This document shows, piece by piece, positions 26,783-34,476 of a stretch of 64,000 nt of DNA. A program made the translations under genes and the position numbers. The stretch spans positions 372,001-436,000 of the forward strand of contig JAHUUL010000001.1 in NCBI GenBank assembly GCA_019218415.1, written 5' to 3'. How positions within the stretch are numbered: position 1 is the first letter of the stretch; the number at the start of each line of letters is the position of its first letter. This DNA is from Dermabacteraceae bacterium TAE3-ERU27. Its GTDB lineage: Bacteria; Actinomycetota; Actinomycetes; Actinomycetales; Dermabacteraceae. The notes under the pieces were generated by a model. It did not search any database. It was not told the DNA's origin and saw only the letters and a program-made list of their open reading frames with translations.

Positions 26783-27211
26783 ATGAAAAGCTTTCGCAAA
26801 GCATTCTTTCGAAGGGTGCTAATAGGTTCAGTTTTCGGTTTCGCTATAGGATTTTCAACGATCCTGGTATATGAAATAATTGAACCATCTATAACCATTG
26901 CCTCTTTTATATGGGTAAATTCTATGTGGATTCCAATTAGTGTAGTGATAACGGCCTGCGCAACCCTACTCACCAGTGTCGCTACCTACCTGTGGTCTTA
27001 TTGCACCCCTAGCAAATCTGGTCCAGGGTGGATTAGCGTCACTCTCTTCTCTGTCGCTTGCTCGGTAATAATTTCCAGTCTTGCTTTGCCGAATCTTTCG
27101 CTCGTGAGCATTGCGGGGCCGATGGTGCCCCTAGTCATCTCAGGAACAGCAGCCTCGCTTGTGTCGGAGCTTAACTTTAAGCATTCATCCCTCCGGCACA
27201 AAACATCCTGA
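26783..27211 (+). CDS. Small four-helix membrane protein, candidate immunity protein
   Basis: A 142-aa protein with hydrophobic helices at about residues 12-32, 38-68, 85-105 and 108-128 and short basic ends. It starts 4 bp after the secreted protein gene, with GGGGCAAGGTGAGGG as ribosome binding region, and shares its low GC content. No family is recognised. Immunity to the upstream secreted protein, or help in its export, are the two likely roles. It ends before R4. Confidence 0.6.
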   Translation: MKSFRKAFFRRVLIGSVFGFAIGFSTILVYEIIEPSITIASFIWVNSMWIPISVVITACATLLTSVATYLWSYCTPSKSGPGWISVTLFSVACSVIISSLALPNLSLVSIAGPMVPLVISGTAASLVSELNFKHSSLRHKTS

Positions 27212-27283
27212 TGTAGCCGATAACTTTTAGTGATGTCACAGCCCATAGATTGGGTTAAAGCGCCCGGTCTTTTGGCCTCCACG

Positions 27284-27328
27284 AATTAACGCCGGTGACA
27301 CAATTAACACTTGTGTTACCGGCGTTAG
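27284..27328. repeat. Boundary repeat R4, near-perfect hairpin
   Basis: The arms TTAACGCCGGTGACACAA and TTGTGTTACCGGCGTTAG pair at 16 of 18 positions with a 7-nt loop. The stop codon of the minus-strand pseudogene at 27325 lies in the right arm. There is no T-run on either side, so a plain terminator is unlikely. Confidence 0.75.
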
Positions 27329-27927
27329 TGCAGTGCTTTAACCGCCGCGCCTAAGAAGGTAGTCATAATGACTGCCGCGAGCGAAAAGCAGGCAACCAGT
27401 GCCGGGTAGTAGATGTAAGCGGGCAGCGCTTTTCGCGGGGAACTGTTTTGCGGGCCGTGGCGTTCCTCGTGCCTCACTATCAGCCGTTCCACAAGTGCCA
27501 GGATGGCTAGGGTGATGCAGTTGAAGGCTAGGGCATACTCGTCGGAGATCTTGCCTCCAAAAAGGGGCAGGCCCATCAGGGAAGCCGGGGCAGGCGGGAT
27601 GTGAGGGCTAGGAGTGCTAGTCCCCATAGGGCGTGCTTATCTGCCAGGCCGACGATCTTGTTTCGTGGAGCCTTCCCGTAAATGGGGGAGCATGACGGGG
27701 GCAGGGGAGACAGCAGCCTGTCCAGAATCGGGTGCTTCTTGCGGGCCTCTAGTGCGGCGCGGGCCTTGAACGCTTCGCTGCGTTCGATCCGCTCGGCCTG
27801 TTCCAGCTGCTTACCGTAGTGGCGTTTAACGTATTCCTCAGCCTCGGCCGCTAGCTTGGTTGGCTGGTGCGGCCAGCGCCACAATTCCTACGCCCGTCAG
27901 CAGGGCCGGCTCCAGATCTTTAAGCAT
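27325..27927 (-). pseudogene. Membrane protein gene with two compensating frameshifts
   Basis: A good site (AGGACTGAAA) precedes the ATG at 27927, which opens MLKDLEPALLTGVGIVALAAPAN and then meets a stop after 29 codons. A shift of one base gives a long helical frame, TKLAAEAEEYVKRHYG through ARKKHPILDRLL and ADKHALWGLALLALTS, which ends at 27576. From about 27620 the original frame resumes with two further hydrophobic helices (EYALAFNCITLAILALVERLIV and YYPALVACFSLAAVIMTTFL) to TAA at 27325. The three pieces together would make one membrane protein of about 200 aa. Separate small genes are less likely because the middle piece has no start signal. Confidence 0.55.
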
Positions 27928-28081
27928 TTTCAGTCCTATGTGTAGCGATGCTTAGCATCTTTCCTAGATAAACAACTAATAGCGATCACAAGAATCAACC
28001 ATTAGGAGGGGGCTGCTGCCTATGCAGAGAGATGGTTTGCTGGGGAGCTGCCAATATTTATGCGGTTCATGTCTGCAGGGT

Positions 28082-28648
28082 TTAGCTCCCAGTATGCTGC
28101 GCTTCTCCCTTCCCGTGCTTATTCTCCATGATCGCTTCTATTTGAGTTATCAGACTGTTGATGATCTGGTCAAGCATCCCGAAGTCTTCCCATCCTCGGG
28201 AAACCATTTCCTCGCGCACCTCGTACATCATCGAAACCAGTTTTGCACCCCACGATTCTTCGGGTTCCCCGAACTCCACCTTCGGGTACAGCTCGCCCTG
28301 CACGGTGTGGAACTCTACGTCCTCCACTAAAATCCGCGTTTCCATCTCATCGGCCTGATACACCCCCCACATCCGATCTAGGAGGTCCCAAAACAGCATC
28401 GGCACCTGATCTCGGCGCACTTTGGGGAATATCCACGAGATTGCTCCCAGTGGGCAGTCGTGACTCATCGGGTCGCCCGGATCGCACTCACTATCAGGGA
28501 TTGGTAGTTTCCAACGGTCGGAGCGTGCCCGCCATTCCTCGGCATGCTCCATCTCGTCTCTCTCTATGCTTTCAGTAAGCGCCGACATGTACAGCTCGTT
28601 GGCTAGCATCTGTTGCTGTTCCGGACTCATCTGCGAGTGCATCATCAC
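28082..28648 (-). CDS. Acidic hypothetical protein coupled to HTH regulator
   Basis: A 188-aa acidic soluble protein (MMMHSQMSPEQQQMLANELY...). It has two predicted helical regions and a central segment with CDPGDPMSHDCPLGAISWIFPK that holds two cysteines and a histidine. No family is recognised. The ATG overlaps the stop codon of the HTH gene upstream (ATGA), so the two are a coupled operon, as in many regulator/partner and antitoxin/toxin pairs; nothing in the sequence itself shows toxicity. Downstream, 27928-28081 holds only a small GATGCT/AGCATC palindrome near 27950. Confidence 0.55.
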   Translation of the reverse strand: MMMHSQMSPEQQQMLANELYMSALTESIERDEMEHAEEWRARSDRWKLPIPDSECDPGDPMSHDCPLGAISWIFPKVRRDQVPMLFWDLLDRMWGVYQADEMETRILVEDVEFHTVQGELYPKVEFGEPEESWGAKLVSMMYEVREEMVSRGWEDFGMLDQIINSLITQIEAIMENKHGKGEAQHTGS

Positions 28649-29169
28649 TCAGACTCTTCTTTCTTTTTCAGTGCTTTGTACAGCGTTGAACGGCCTACCC
28701 CTAAGCGATTGGCCGCCTCAGTGACGGACATACCTTCTCGAAGTAGGACATAGGCCCACTCGATCAATTCCTTAGTTACTCTGACGCCTGGCCCCGGTGT
28801 TGGCTTGTTGCTTCTGCGCCTAAACTCTCCCCACCGTTTCTCTACGGCTGTGAGGCTGACGTCAATGGCATTCGCAATCTCGGTATTGCTTGCACCGAGT
28901 TCGATCAGCTTCCTCACCGCTTCTTCCTCTAGCTGCTTGGCTAATGCCCGGACTACATCTAGCGCCTCTAGAGATTCCAGAAGCGAGCTCTTATCAATCT
29001 CGGCAATCTCAGCTCGATCCCCGCCCTCTAAGGCGATGTCAGCGAGAGAGGCAACCTGCTTGCGTATCTCACGCCACTGCGCGACGTCTTTGTCGCGCCA
29101 GTAATAGCCGGTTCGACGCCCTCGCTTTCGTTTAAGACGTTTGGGGATGACGGATTGGCTGGAGTTCAT
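28645..29169 (-). CDS. Double helix-turn-helix protein (resolvase-type HTH)
   Basis: A 174-aa protein. Residues about 55-112 form a helix-turn-helix of the form VRKLIELGASNTEIANAIDVS. Residues 125-170 carry a second, ELIEWAYVLLREGMSVTEAANRLGVGRSTLYKAL, which is the Hin/resolvase-like HTH. No recombinase catalytic domain is present. The basic N-terminus (KRLKRKRGRRTGYYWRDK) may also contact DNA. I prefer the ATG at 29169, which has AGAGAG upstream, over the one at 29196, which lies in an AT-rich promoter-like tract (TATATA, TATAGT). It probably regulates itself and the coupled acidic protein. Confidence 0.65.
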   Translation of the reverse strand: MNSSQSVIPKRLKRKRGRRTGYYWRDKDVAQWREIRKQVASLADIALEGGDRAEIAEIDKSSLLESLEALDVVRALAKQLEEEAVRKLIELGASNTEIANAIDVSLTAVEKRWGEFRRRSNKPTPGPGVRVTKELIEWAYVLLREGMSVTEAANRLGVGRSTLYKALKKKEESE

Positions 29170-29396
29170 GCTCTCTACCCTTTGGCCGCTAGGCATATAT
29201 ATAGTCTATATAGTCAACTTATATTTAGCTATAGATTAAGGATTCTGTGTTTGCTGGACGAGTCGGTGCTTGTTCTCGACTGGGGCTGCTCATCCGACTG
29301 GGCGCGGCTGCGCTTTTGGTGCACAACCGGCTTCCCTTGCTCAATTTAGATTTTGCAATAGACGTTGGGGCGTGCTTTCGGTTGGGGGCAAAAGGC

Positions 29397-29438
29397 TGCC
29401 GCGAGTGCGTTGTGCTCTTGCCATCGAATATCCGTGGC
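29397..29438 (+). repeat. Right copy of 42-bp imperfect direct repeat (candidate attachment site)
   Basis: It matches 8621-8662 at 37 of 42 positions in the same orientation. It lies in the 370-bp gap 29170-29539, which otherwise has no supported gene. If this is attR, the mobile unit is 20.8 kb and the genes from 29540 to 32000 belong to a second accessory segment. Confidence 0.45.
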
Positions 29439-29539
29439 CGCGGTTCTCAGGGGTGTGGAGGAGCTTGTATGGCGGCTCTGGCGAGGTGCGTAGAATCGGT
29501 GCTAGCCCTTAGCTAGTGCTGGCGCGAAAGGAGAAGTGA

Positions 29540-29725
29540 ATGAGTCTTCTAGCAGAGACACTTTTCGTAATACAGATCGCTCTTTTTCTGATCGGCACTG
29601 CTCTGCGCTGCATAGCGTTCGTTGCCCGCGCTATCTGTGTAGTGGTGCGCTTTTTATTCTTCGCCGCTGTCGCTGGAGGTAGGAAGCTCACCGCCGCTAT
29701 CGAGAATGCCCTCTGCCGTCTTTGA
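29540..29725 (+). CDS. 61-aa hydrophobic membrane peptide
   Basis: MSLLAETLFVIQIALFLIG and then RAICVVVRFLFFAAVAGG form two hydrophobic segments with a basic link. AAAGGAG lies 7 nt before the ATG, a good site. The last 70 bp overlap, on the other strand, the 3' end of the gene at 29654. No family recognised. Confidence 0.45.
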   Translation: MSLLAETLFVIQIALFLIGTALRCIAFVARAICVVVRFLFFAAVAGGRKLTAAIENALCRL

Positions 29726-30367
29726 TTGCTGCTTCTTTAGAAGGCGCATGCTGAACTCGGTCTCTGGCGGAGGTGCGATCATGTGCATCTGCAGACCTGG
29801 GCCAGGCTTGAAACCAAAGTTCTCATAGGCTTTTCGCAGGCGTTCGCTGAGGGGAGTTGTCACGATAACCGCGTCGGGCGGGATCGTGGAGATAACCTCT
29901 CGCGCAAGTAAAAGCGCGGTTTCTTTGGTTCCTGGCATTTGGGCCAGATTCGCAATCTCCCAGCACTCTTTACCGTGTAGCTCGGGAACTTTTGTCTTGC
30001 TGACTTTCTGCCTGCTTGAAACCGTCGTGGTCGCCGCCAAGCACATCAGCACATACGCAGCCAAAAGAACGCAGAAGGCCCCTGAGTCAGTGAGCAGCAG
30101 GCGTAAGATAAGCCATCCCGAAAAAAATACCACCACGACAACGGGCATAGCGATTGCTATGTCTAAAACATGGCGGCGGCGACACACGGTGACGATACCC
30201 GCTCGTGTTCCGTCGATGAACAACCCTTTTCTCAGGAAGATCGGGATCAGTGCACACGCAATCAAAGGGTAGGCGAGAACGGCGACAGCGTGGGAAGGGG
30301 TGAAGGCGCGAGCCATGATCCACGCCGCGCGCGGGAATTGTGCGGCTGGGCATCTCCGGGAGCTCAT
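29654..30367 (-). CDS. Membrane protein with C-terminal acetyltransferase-like segment
   Basis: A 237-aa protein with hydrophobic helices at about residues 28-50, 65-90 and 93-115, then a soluble region of about 120 aa. The part TKETALLLAREVISTIPPDAVIVTTPLSERLRKAYENFGFKP resembles the last strand-helix unit of GNAT acetyltransferases (LR-x-AYENFGF), but the acetyl-CoA pyrophosphate loop is poorly kept. I choose the ATG at 30367 with AAGG 9 nt upstream; GTG codons at 30376 and 30370 are alternatives. It converges on and overlaps the small hydrophobic gene at 29540. Repeat R5 lies just upstream. Confidence 0.5.
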   Translation of the reverse strand: MSSRRCPAAQFPRAAWIMARAFTPSHAVAVLAYPLIACALIPIFLRKGLFIDGTRAGIVTVCRRRHVLDIAIAMPVVVVVFFSGWLILRLLLTDSGAFCVLLAAYVLMCLAATTTVSSRQKVSKTKVPELHGKECWEIANLAQMPGTKETALLLAREVISTIPPDAVIVTTPLSERLRKAYENFGFKPGPGLQMHMIAPPPETEFSMRLLKKQQSKTAEGILDSGGELPTSSDSGEE

Positions 30368-30396
30368 CACCCTCACACCTTATGACACCTCAGCCA

Positions 30397-30433
30397 AACA
30401 CGATTAACGCCATTAACACAATCAACACTTGTG
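30397..30433. repeat. Boundary repeat R5 (degenerate)
   Basis: AACACGATTAACGCC and TTAACACAATCAACACTTGTG repeat the core of R3/R4 (ACACAAYTAACRCTTG) and the right arm of R1/R2 read on the opposite strand (AACACGATTAACA). It is less palindromic than the others. It sits between the divergent genes at 29654 and 30605. Confidence 0.55.
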
Positions 30434-30604
30434 CGGCTTCTACTAAACGGATCAGATGACTTAAGAGTATCGCCCTCGGAGGAATAAAACCTATGCGTTA
30501 GTCTATCAAAAACAATACTAAAGTATATTGCTTAACTTTCATCGCATGAAAATAGTTCATGCCAACCAACCAGCCAAGAGTCACCACCAAGGAGGTGCAT
30601 AGTA

Positions 30605-31236
30605 ATGGTCTGCAAAACATTCAACAAGCGCAATGCATCCAGGCGTTCCCTTCTTGCCGCGGCCCCTATTGCGGCATTTCTTGCTGCATCTCCAGCAGCA
30701 CATGCAGAAACGATCGACTCGTTTTTCGATGAACCTCTAACTCCCGCCGAAGAAGCACTCGTTAACGAAACCGCAGCCGGATTCGAAGAAGTGTACCGTG
30801 CGGGCGGGCTCGTTGTTGAGGGGGCAAGTTCCAGGAGTTTGACATTGACCATATGTTTGCACTGCTGGACCAGGGTAAAAACGTAGATCAGGTTGTCCAC
30901 GTAATGGCAACTCATCATGCGGCCAGTGCACATGGAAAGATCCAGCCCTTGTGGAAGGGTAACCGTTTCGGCAGGTGTATGTCGAAGAAGCTCGGGATTG
31001 CAGATGTGAAAGCAGTCATCAAAGCGTTCTCTGAACCTCAGGTACGTGCTGCACTAAAGAGCCGCCAGTGGAAGAAAGCGTCCTCCATCGCTTTCAATAT
31101 TCTGAAGCGTATGTCTCCAAGGCTTGCCAAAGAATTGATCAAGCGTGCTACCCACTATGTACTTCCCGGTGGTGCAGTTGGTGCTCTAGCATTCGCGCTA
31201 ACGCAATGCTCTCTGGGGGAACTGGAACTCTGGTGA
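30605..31236 (+). pseudogene. Secreted protein gene broken by a one-base frameshift in a G run
   Basis: AAGGAGG precedes the ATG. The first frame encodes a signal peptide with a twin-arginine-like SRRSLLAAAPIAAFLAASPAAHA, then ETIDSFFDEPLTPAEEAL through VYRAGGLVVEG. It then changes frame at the G run near 30818-30824. One extra G would join it to KFQEFDIDHMFALLDQGKN and on to the end at 31236 (about 210 aa in all). The C-terminal part is basic and helical and ends with the hydrophobic HYVLPGGAVGALAFALTQC. That resembles a bacteriocin- or toxin-like secreted polypeptide, but no family is recognised. A sequencing error in the homopolymer would restore a working gene. Confidence 0.6.
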
Positions 31237-31285
31237 ATGACTGCCGAAAACCAAAAAACTAAAGCGAGAGCCTCTTGTAGTAAGA

Positions 31286-31513
31286 GTGGCAGACAAGCTT
31301 TCAGGCTGGCTCATCCTGGTCATAGCACTTTCTCTCACGGCCTTGGTTCCGGCTCTAATTTATGGTCTGCCAGATCTCCTATTTGATGGCCCAAAAGAAG
31401 GTCTTAAGACTATCTTCGGGACCTGTGTCACAGTCGTGATTGTACTTGTTCTTCACCTCATCTGGGGCTCTTACAAAGACAAGCGCAATCAAAAAATCAA
31501 GAAGAACAAATAA
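31286..31513 (+). CDS. Small two-helix membrane protein, candidate immunity partner
   Basis: A 75-aa protein from the GTG at 31286, with two hydrophobic helices (WLILVIALSLTALVPALIYGL and IFGTCVTVVIVLVLHLIWG) and a lysine-rich end KDKRNQKIKKNK. The frame is open back to 31241 and reads LPKTKKLKREPLVVRVADKL, which looks like a natural basic N-terminus, so a rare CTG start at 31241 is possible. It follows the broken secreted protein gene by about 50 bp, the same order as the pair at 25723/26783. A strong terminator follows at once. Confidence 0.5.
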   Translation: MADKLSGWLILVIALSLTALVPALIYGLPDLLFDGPKEGLKTIFGTCVTVVIVLVLHLIWGSYKDKRNQKIKKNK

Positions 31514-31518
31514 ACACC

Positions 31519-31556
31519 GAGTGGTGGTGCAAAACTTACTGCACCACCACTCTTTT
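31519..31556. terminator. Intrinsic terminator, bidirectional
   Basis: A perfect 13-bp stem (GAGTGGTGGTGCA with TGCACCACCACTC) and an 8-nt loop are followed by TTTTAT. It closes the small membrane protein gene. Confidence 0.92.
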
Positions 31557-31990
31557 ATACGCTTTGACGGTGATAGACGTTGGCCGGTGATGTTCTTGTC
31601 TGATCTCGGCTAGGAGTTGTTCGATCTCGTCATCCAGTTCCAGGGCGGCCTGGGGGTAGCTAGGTGCCTGGAGGGATTGTGGCGCTCCAGGTAGTCTCAC
31701 CAGATACGGCACTGGGCCGCGTAGGTAGCTATGCGGCGGGCGAGCACAGTCGTTACGCCGAGTCGTTCGGCCAGGCGGTTGAGGTCGGCCTCGGTCGAGG
31801 TGATCTGCCAACCGGTCGCGGGGGAGCCGTCAATCAGGTGCCAGCCTTGCAGATCGGATACCGCGTCGTAGCTGGTAGGTGTCGGCGTCGCGGCCGTGAG
31901 CGCAGCACCAAAAGATTAGAGACATCCTGCGCCCTGGAAAACTCCGCGTGCTGGTTTGCCAGCAGGACACTGTGCCATGAGCGGATCTCG
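31536..31990 (-). pseudogene. Degenerate gene remnant of the accessory block
   Basis: On the minus strand several short coding-like stretches lie in different frames: EIRSWHSVLLANQHAEFSRA near 31960, SYDAVSDLQGWHLIDG and ATGWQITSTEADLNRLAERLG near 31860-31760, and ALELDDEIEQLLAEIRQEH near 31600, ending in VKAYKRVVVQ and TAA at 31536. They read as pieces of one protein with at least two frameshifts. No family is recognised. The region fills the 500-bp gap before the MFS gene and probably marks the decayed right edge of the accessory block. Confidence 0.45.
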
Positions 31991-32019
31991 GCCTAGGTGT
32001 CATGGCCGGTGGTGCCCGC

Positions 32020-33303
32020 TCAGTTGGCCCGTGCCTCCGGCAAGGAAACGCGGCGTGCGATTACCCAGACCGTAAGCGCGGCCACGGCCAGCGTCGCGCA
32101 CAGCAGTGCGGGGCGCGGATCGTGGGCGGTCTGGAGTGTGTAACCGAGCCAGGAACCGGCGATGCCGCCGAGGGAGGTCAGCGAATAGGACCAGCCGAGC
32201 ACGGTGCGGAAGTCTGCCTGGCTGAGGCAGGACTGCCGGAGGGTAGAGACCGCGAAGCGTTCCCCGCTCGCGGCGCTGCCAGCCACAATCAGCGCGGCAA
32301 GGACCAAGAAGAGCCGGAGGTTTCCTGCGGGGAGTAGCGCGATGGCGGCCAGGGCGCTCGCGTAACCGGCCAGTATGGTGCAAAGGAACAGTAACAGCAT
32401 GGTCCCCGCAGCCGCTCCCTGGCGGTTTCGCATGAGCCGGGCGACCAGCAACGGGGTGAGGGTTTTGGCGGCACCCATCGCAAGCAGCATGCCGCCCAGC
32501 CTGAGAGCCGGATGCTCGCCTTCTCCCGCCAGCCAGAGCAGGACGTAGGTTGCGACTATCGCGGGAGCGAGGGCAACAAAGAAGGAAAACAGCGGCGAGA
32601 GGAAACCGAAGCTGAAAATCCGCCGCGGGCTGTGCGGCAGTAGAAAGTGCTTCATCCCCGCGAGCAGCCCCTCCGCAGGTTCTTCCTCCTCTTCTTCCAG
32701 CACATGCGCCGGGCAAAATGCCACGGCGGAGCGCCAGCGCAGGAACATCGCGAGGCCGGAGAGGGCGATATTCAGGGCAAGAATAAAGGTAATCCCGGTG
32801 GCGCTGAAAAGTGCGCCCAGCGGCCTGCCCAACGTCAGCCCGGCTGCCCCGGTGCCGACGGCCACGATCGTGTTGGCACGCAGCACCAGCTGAGCATCAA
32901 CCTGGCCGATGTCGTTCAGATAGAACTCTTCGGCCAGATCGACTATCAGCGGCAGGATCGAAACTAGCACTAGGTAACAGATCAGCACCGGTGCCAGGTA
33001 GCTTTCACCCAGGGTGAGTACGAGGGCGAGCGCGAGCAACGAGATGACTACGTCTATCCCCTCGCAGGCCATCAGCACCCGCCCCGGATCGTATTTTTCC
33101 ACCAGTCGGGCGATGGGCGCCGCCAAGGAATCCTGCAGGTCCGTCAGGGTGGCATATAGCGGCACCCAAACCACGGGCAGAATCCCGAGCGCCACCAGAC
33201 CGGTCGCGGCGCCTTCGATCACCTGTGAACCGATGAACGAGGTGAGCAGCCCGGCTATCATCAAATACTGCGCGCGCCGCACAAGCGCAGGACGGACTGT
33301 CAT
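32020..33303 (-). CDS. Major facilitator superfamily-like transporter
   Basis: A 427-aa protein with about twelve hydrophobic helices in two halves, separated near residues 200-215 by an acidic cytoplasmic loop (HVLEEEEEEPAEGLL). The layout is that of an MFS exporter, but no substrate-specific motif is visible. It lies 115 bp downstream of the DUF916 gene on the same strand, so it may be the last gene of the haem operon, though a separate promoter is possible. The ATG at 33301-33303 opens MTVRPALVRRAQYLMIAG. Confidence 0.75.
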   Translation of the reverse strand: MTVRPALVRRAQYLMIAGLLTSFIGSQVIEGAATGLVALGILPVVWVPLYATLTDLQDSLAAPIARLVEKYDPGRVLMACEGIDVVISLLALALVLTLGESYLAPVLICYLVLVSILPLIVDLAEEFYLNDIGQVDAQLVLRANTIVAVGTGAAGLTLGRPLGALFSATGITFILALNIALSGLAMFLRWRSAVAFCPAHVLEEEEEEPAEGLLAGMKHFLLPHSPRRIFSFGFLSPLFSFFVALAPAIVATYVLLWLAGEGEHPALRLGGMLLAMGAAKTLTPLLVARLMRNRQGAAAGTMLLLFLCTILAGYASALAAIALLPAGNLRLFLVLAALIVAGSAASGERFAVSTLRQSCLSQADFRTVLGWSYSLTSLGGIAGSWLGYTLQTAHDPRPALLCATLAVAALTVWVIARRVSLPEARAN

Positions 33304-33418
33304 TCTTACTATCCCCTCACAACGGGCCTCTGGGTATATCTGGATAGCCCGGCTAGGGCCGCAACGAAAGCAAAGTTATCGCAGCGGTCTGGGAATAAGA
33401 GACAGCTTTAGGTAACGG

Positions 33419-34381
33419 TTAAATATCATCTGCCGGGGGCACCACGGCATTACGCGTTTTGCGGCGTCCCAGCCACACGCCGGCACCGATAGCCAGGGCG
33501 AGAAGCACGAGGGCTATCGCGGCCCAGCTCGTCTGCACGACGGTGGCGTTGCTTTCCAGCACCTGCGTAGCGCCGGGCGACTCATCTATCCCCATGGAGC
33601 GGGTGGTAACGGTTACCTTGGCGGGGCCGAACCCCCAGGCGGGGAGGGCAACTTTACGTTCCAGGGTGTGCCCCGGCAGCACCTCGGGCAGGCGCTCGCT
33701 CTTTTCTGCCGTGTAAAGACCGAACAGGCTGCTCACGCGCACCGTCTCCAGCACGTAGATGCGGGCGTTACCCACGTTGGTCAGCTTGTAGTCGGTAGTT
33801 ACCTGACCGGGGGTGGTGAGGGACCAGGTGGATGTGCCCTTGCTGTCTATCTCGCTGGTCGCATGCGCCAGTTTGATGTCGCCAGGTACTCGCACATCCA
33901 CCCGGGTGGCGTTGCGGTGATTAACGGAAACCGTGGTGCCCTGGGAACGGTAAAGGGTGGTGATGCCGGCGCTGTAGTCGCCCGGTGCCGCGTCGGCGGG
34001 AACGTGCACCTTGAAAGGCAGGGTGACGCTTTCCCCGCCGGGAATGTTCAGCGGCTTGGTGTCCATGCTGATCCACCTGCCGAGGTCTTTGTTCGCCTCC
34101 GGTGACTGCACCAAATCCAGGTGACCGTCGGTAGTGGTGGTGGCGTCTAGCGTCTGCAAATCTAGGTGCAGCGAGGTCAGGTTGTGGTTGGTGATCTTAA
34201 CCGCGCCCTCCTGCGTGCTTCCCGGCTCTAGCACCCAGGAAAGGGAACCCGGCCCGCCCTCTGGCGCGATAGACCAGGTGACGTCGTCGGCCTGCGCCCG
34301 CAGCGGGAGCGCGCACAGGAAGAGCACTAAAAGGCTGAATACCAGCAGTAACCGTAGGGAGAGGGAGCTTAGCCGCGTCAC
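33419..34381 (-). CDS. DUF916 (WxL-partner) surface protein
   Basis: A 320-aa protein with a signal peptide (residues 1-31, LLLVFSLLVLFLCALPLRAQA), a beta-rich extracellular region and a C-terminal transmembrane helix (about 288-306) followed by the basic stop GRRKTR. The region WSIAPEGGPGSLSWVLEPGSTQEGAVKITNHN, then LPFKVHVPADAAPGDYSAGI, matches the DUF916 pattern. These proteins are encoded with WxL-domain proteins and are thought to hold them at the cell wall. The gene just upstream ends in a WxL-like domain, which agrees. It is likely part of the haem operon. Confidence 0.78.
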   Translation of the reverse strand: MTRLSSLSLRLLLVFSLLVLFLCALPLRAQADDVTWSIAPEGGPGSLSWVLEPGSTQEGAVKITNHNLTSLHLDLQTLDATTTTDGHLDLVQSPEANKDLGRWISMDTKPLNIPGGESVTLPFKVHVPADAAPGDYSAGITTLYRSQGTTVSVNHRNATRVDVRVPGDIKLAHATSEIDSKGTSTWSLTTPGQVTTDYKLTNVGNARIYVLETVRVSSLFGLYTAEKSERLPEVLPGHTLERKVALPAWGFGPAKVTVTTRSMGIDESPGATQVLESNATVVQTSWAAIALVLLALAIGAGVWLGRRKTRNAVVPPADDI

Positions 34382-34425
34382 GCGAACACAACCTTCGTTT
34401 TGTAAATGGCGCCGGAGAATTGGGG

Positions 34426-34466
34426 AATGGTGCGCCCCCGCGCGCGGCGGGGACGCACCATTTTAT
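34426..34466. other. GC-rich hairpin between HtaA-WxL and DUF916 genes
   Basis: AATGGTGCGCCCCCGC pairs with GCGGGGACGCACCATT (one bulge) around a short loop. In the direction of the operon (minus strand) it is not followed by a T-run, so it may set the ratio of the two genes by partial termination or RNA processing rather than stop transcription. Confidence 0.6.
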
Positions 34467-34476
34467 GTGAGTGCTA

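Noticed and set aside
28022-28578. Plus-strand frames opposite the acidic protein at 28082
   Set aside because: Minus-strand frame is coupled to the HTH gene and has sensible composition; the plus frames lack start signals.
29247-29516. Plus-strand open frames across the right direct repeat
   Set aside because: No ribosome binding site and low-quality composition; the region is better seen as non-coding with the repeat.
8742-31990. CRISPR array among the short repeats of the accessory block
   Set aside because: The repeats are few, kilobases apart and palindromic with no regular spacers; no cas genes are seen.
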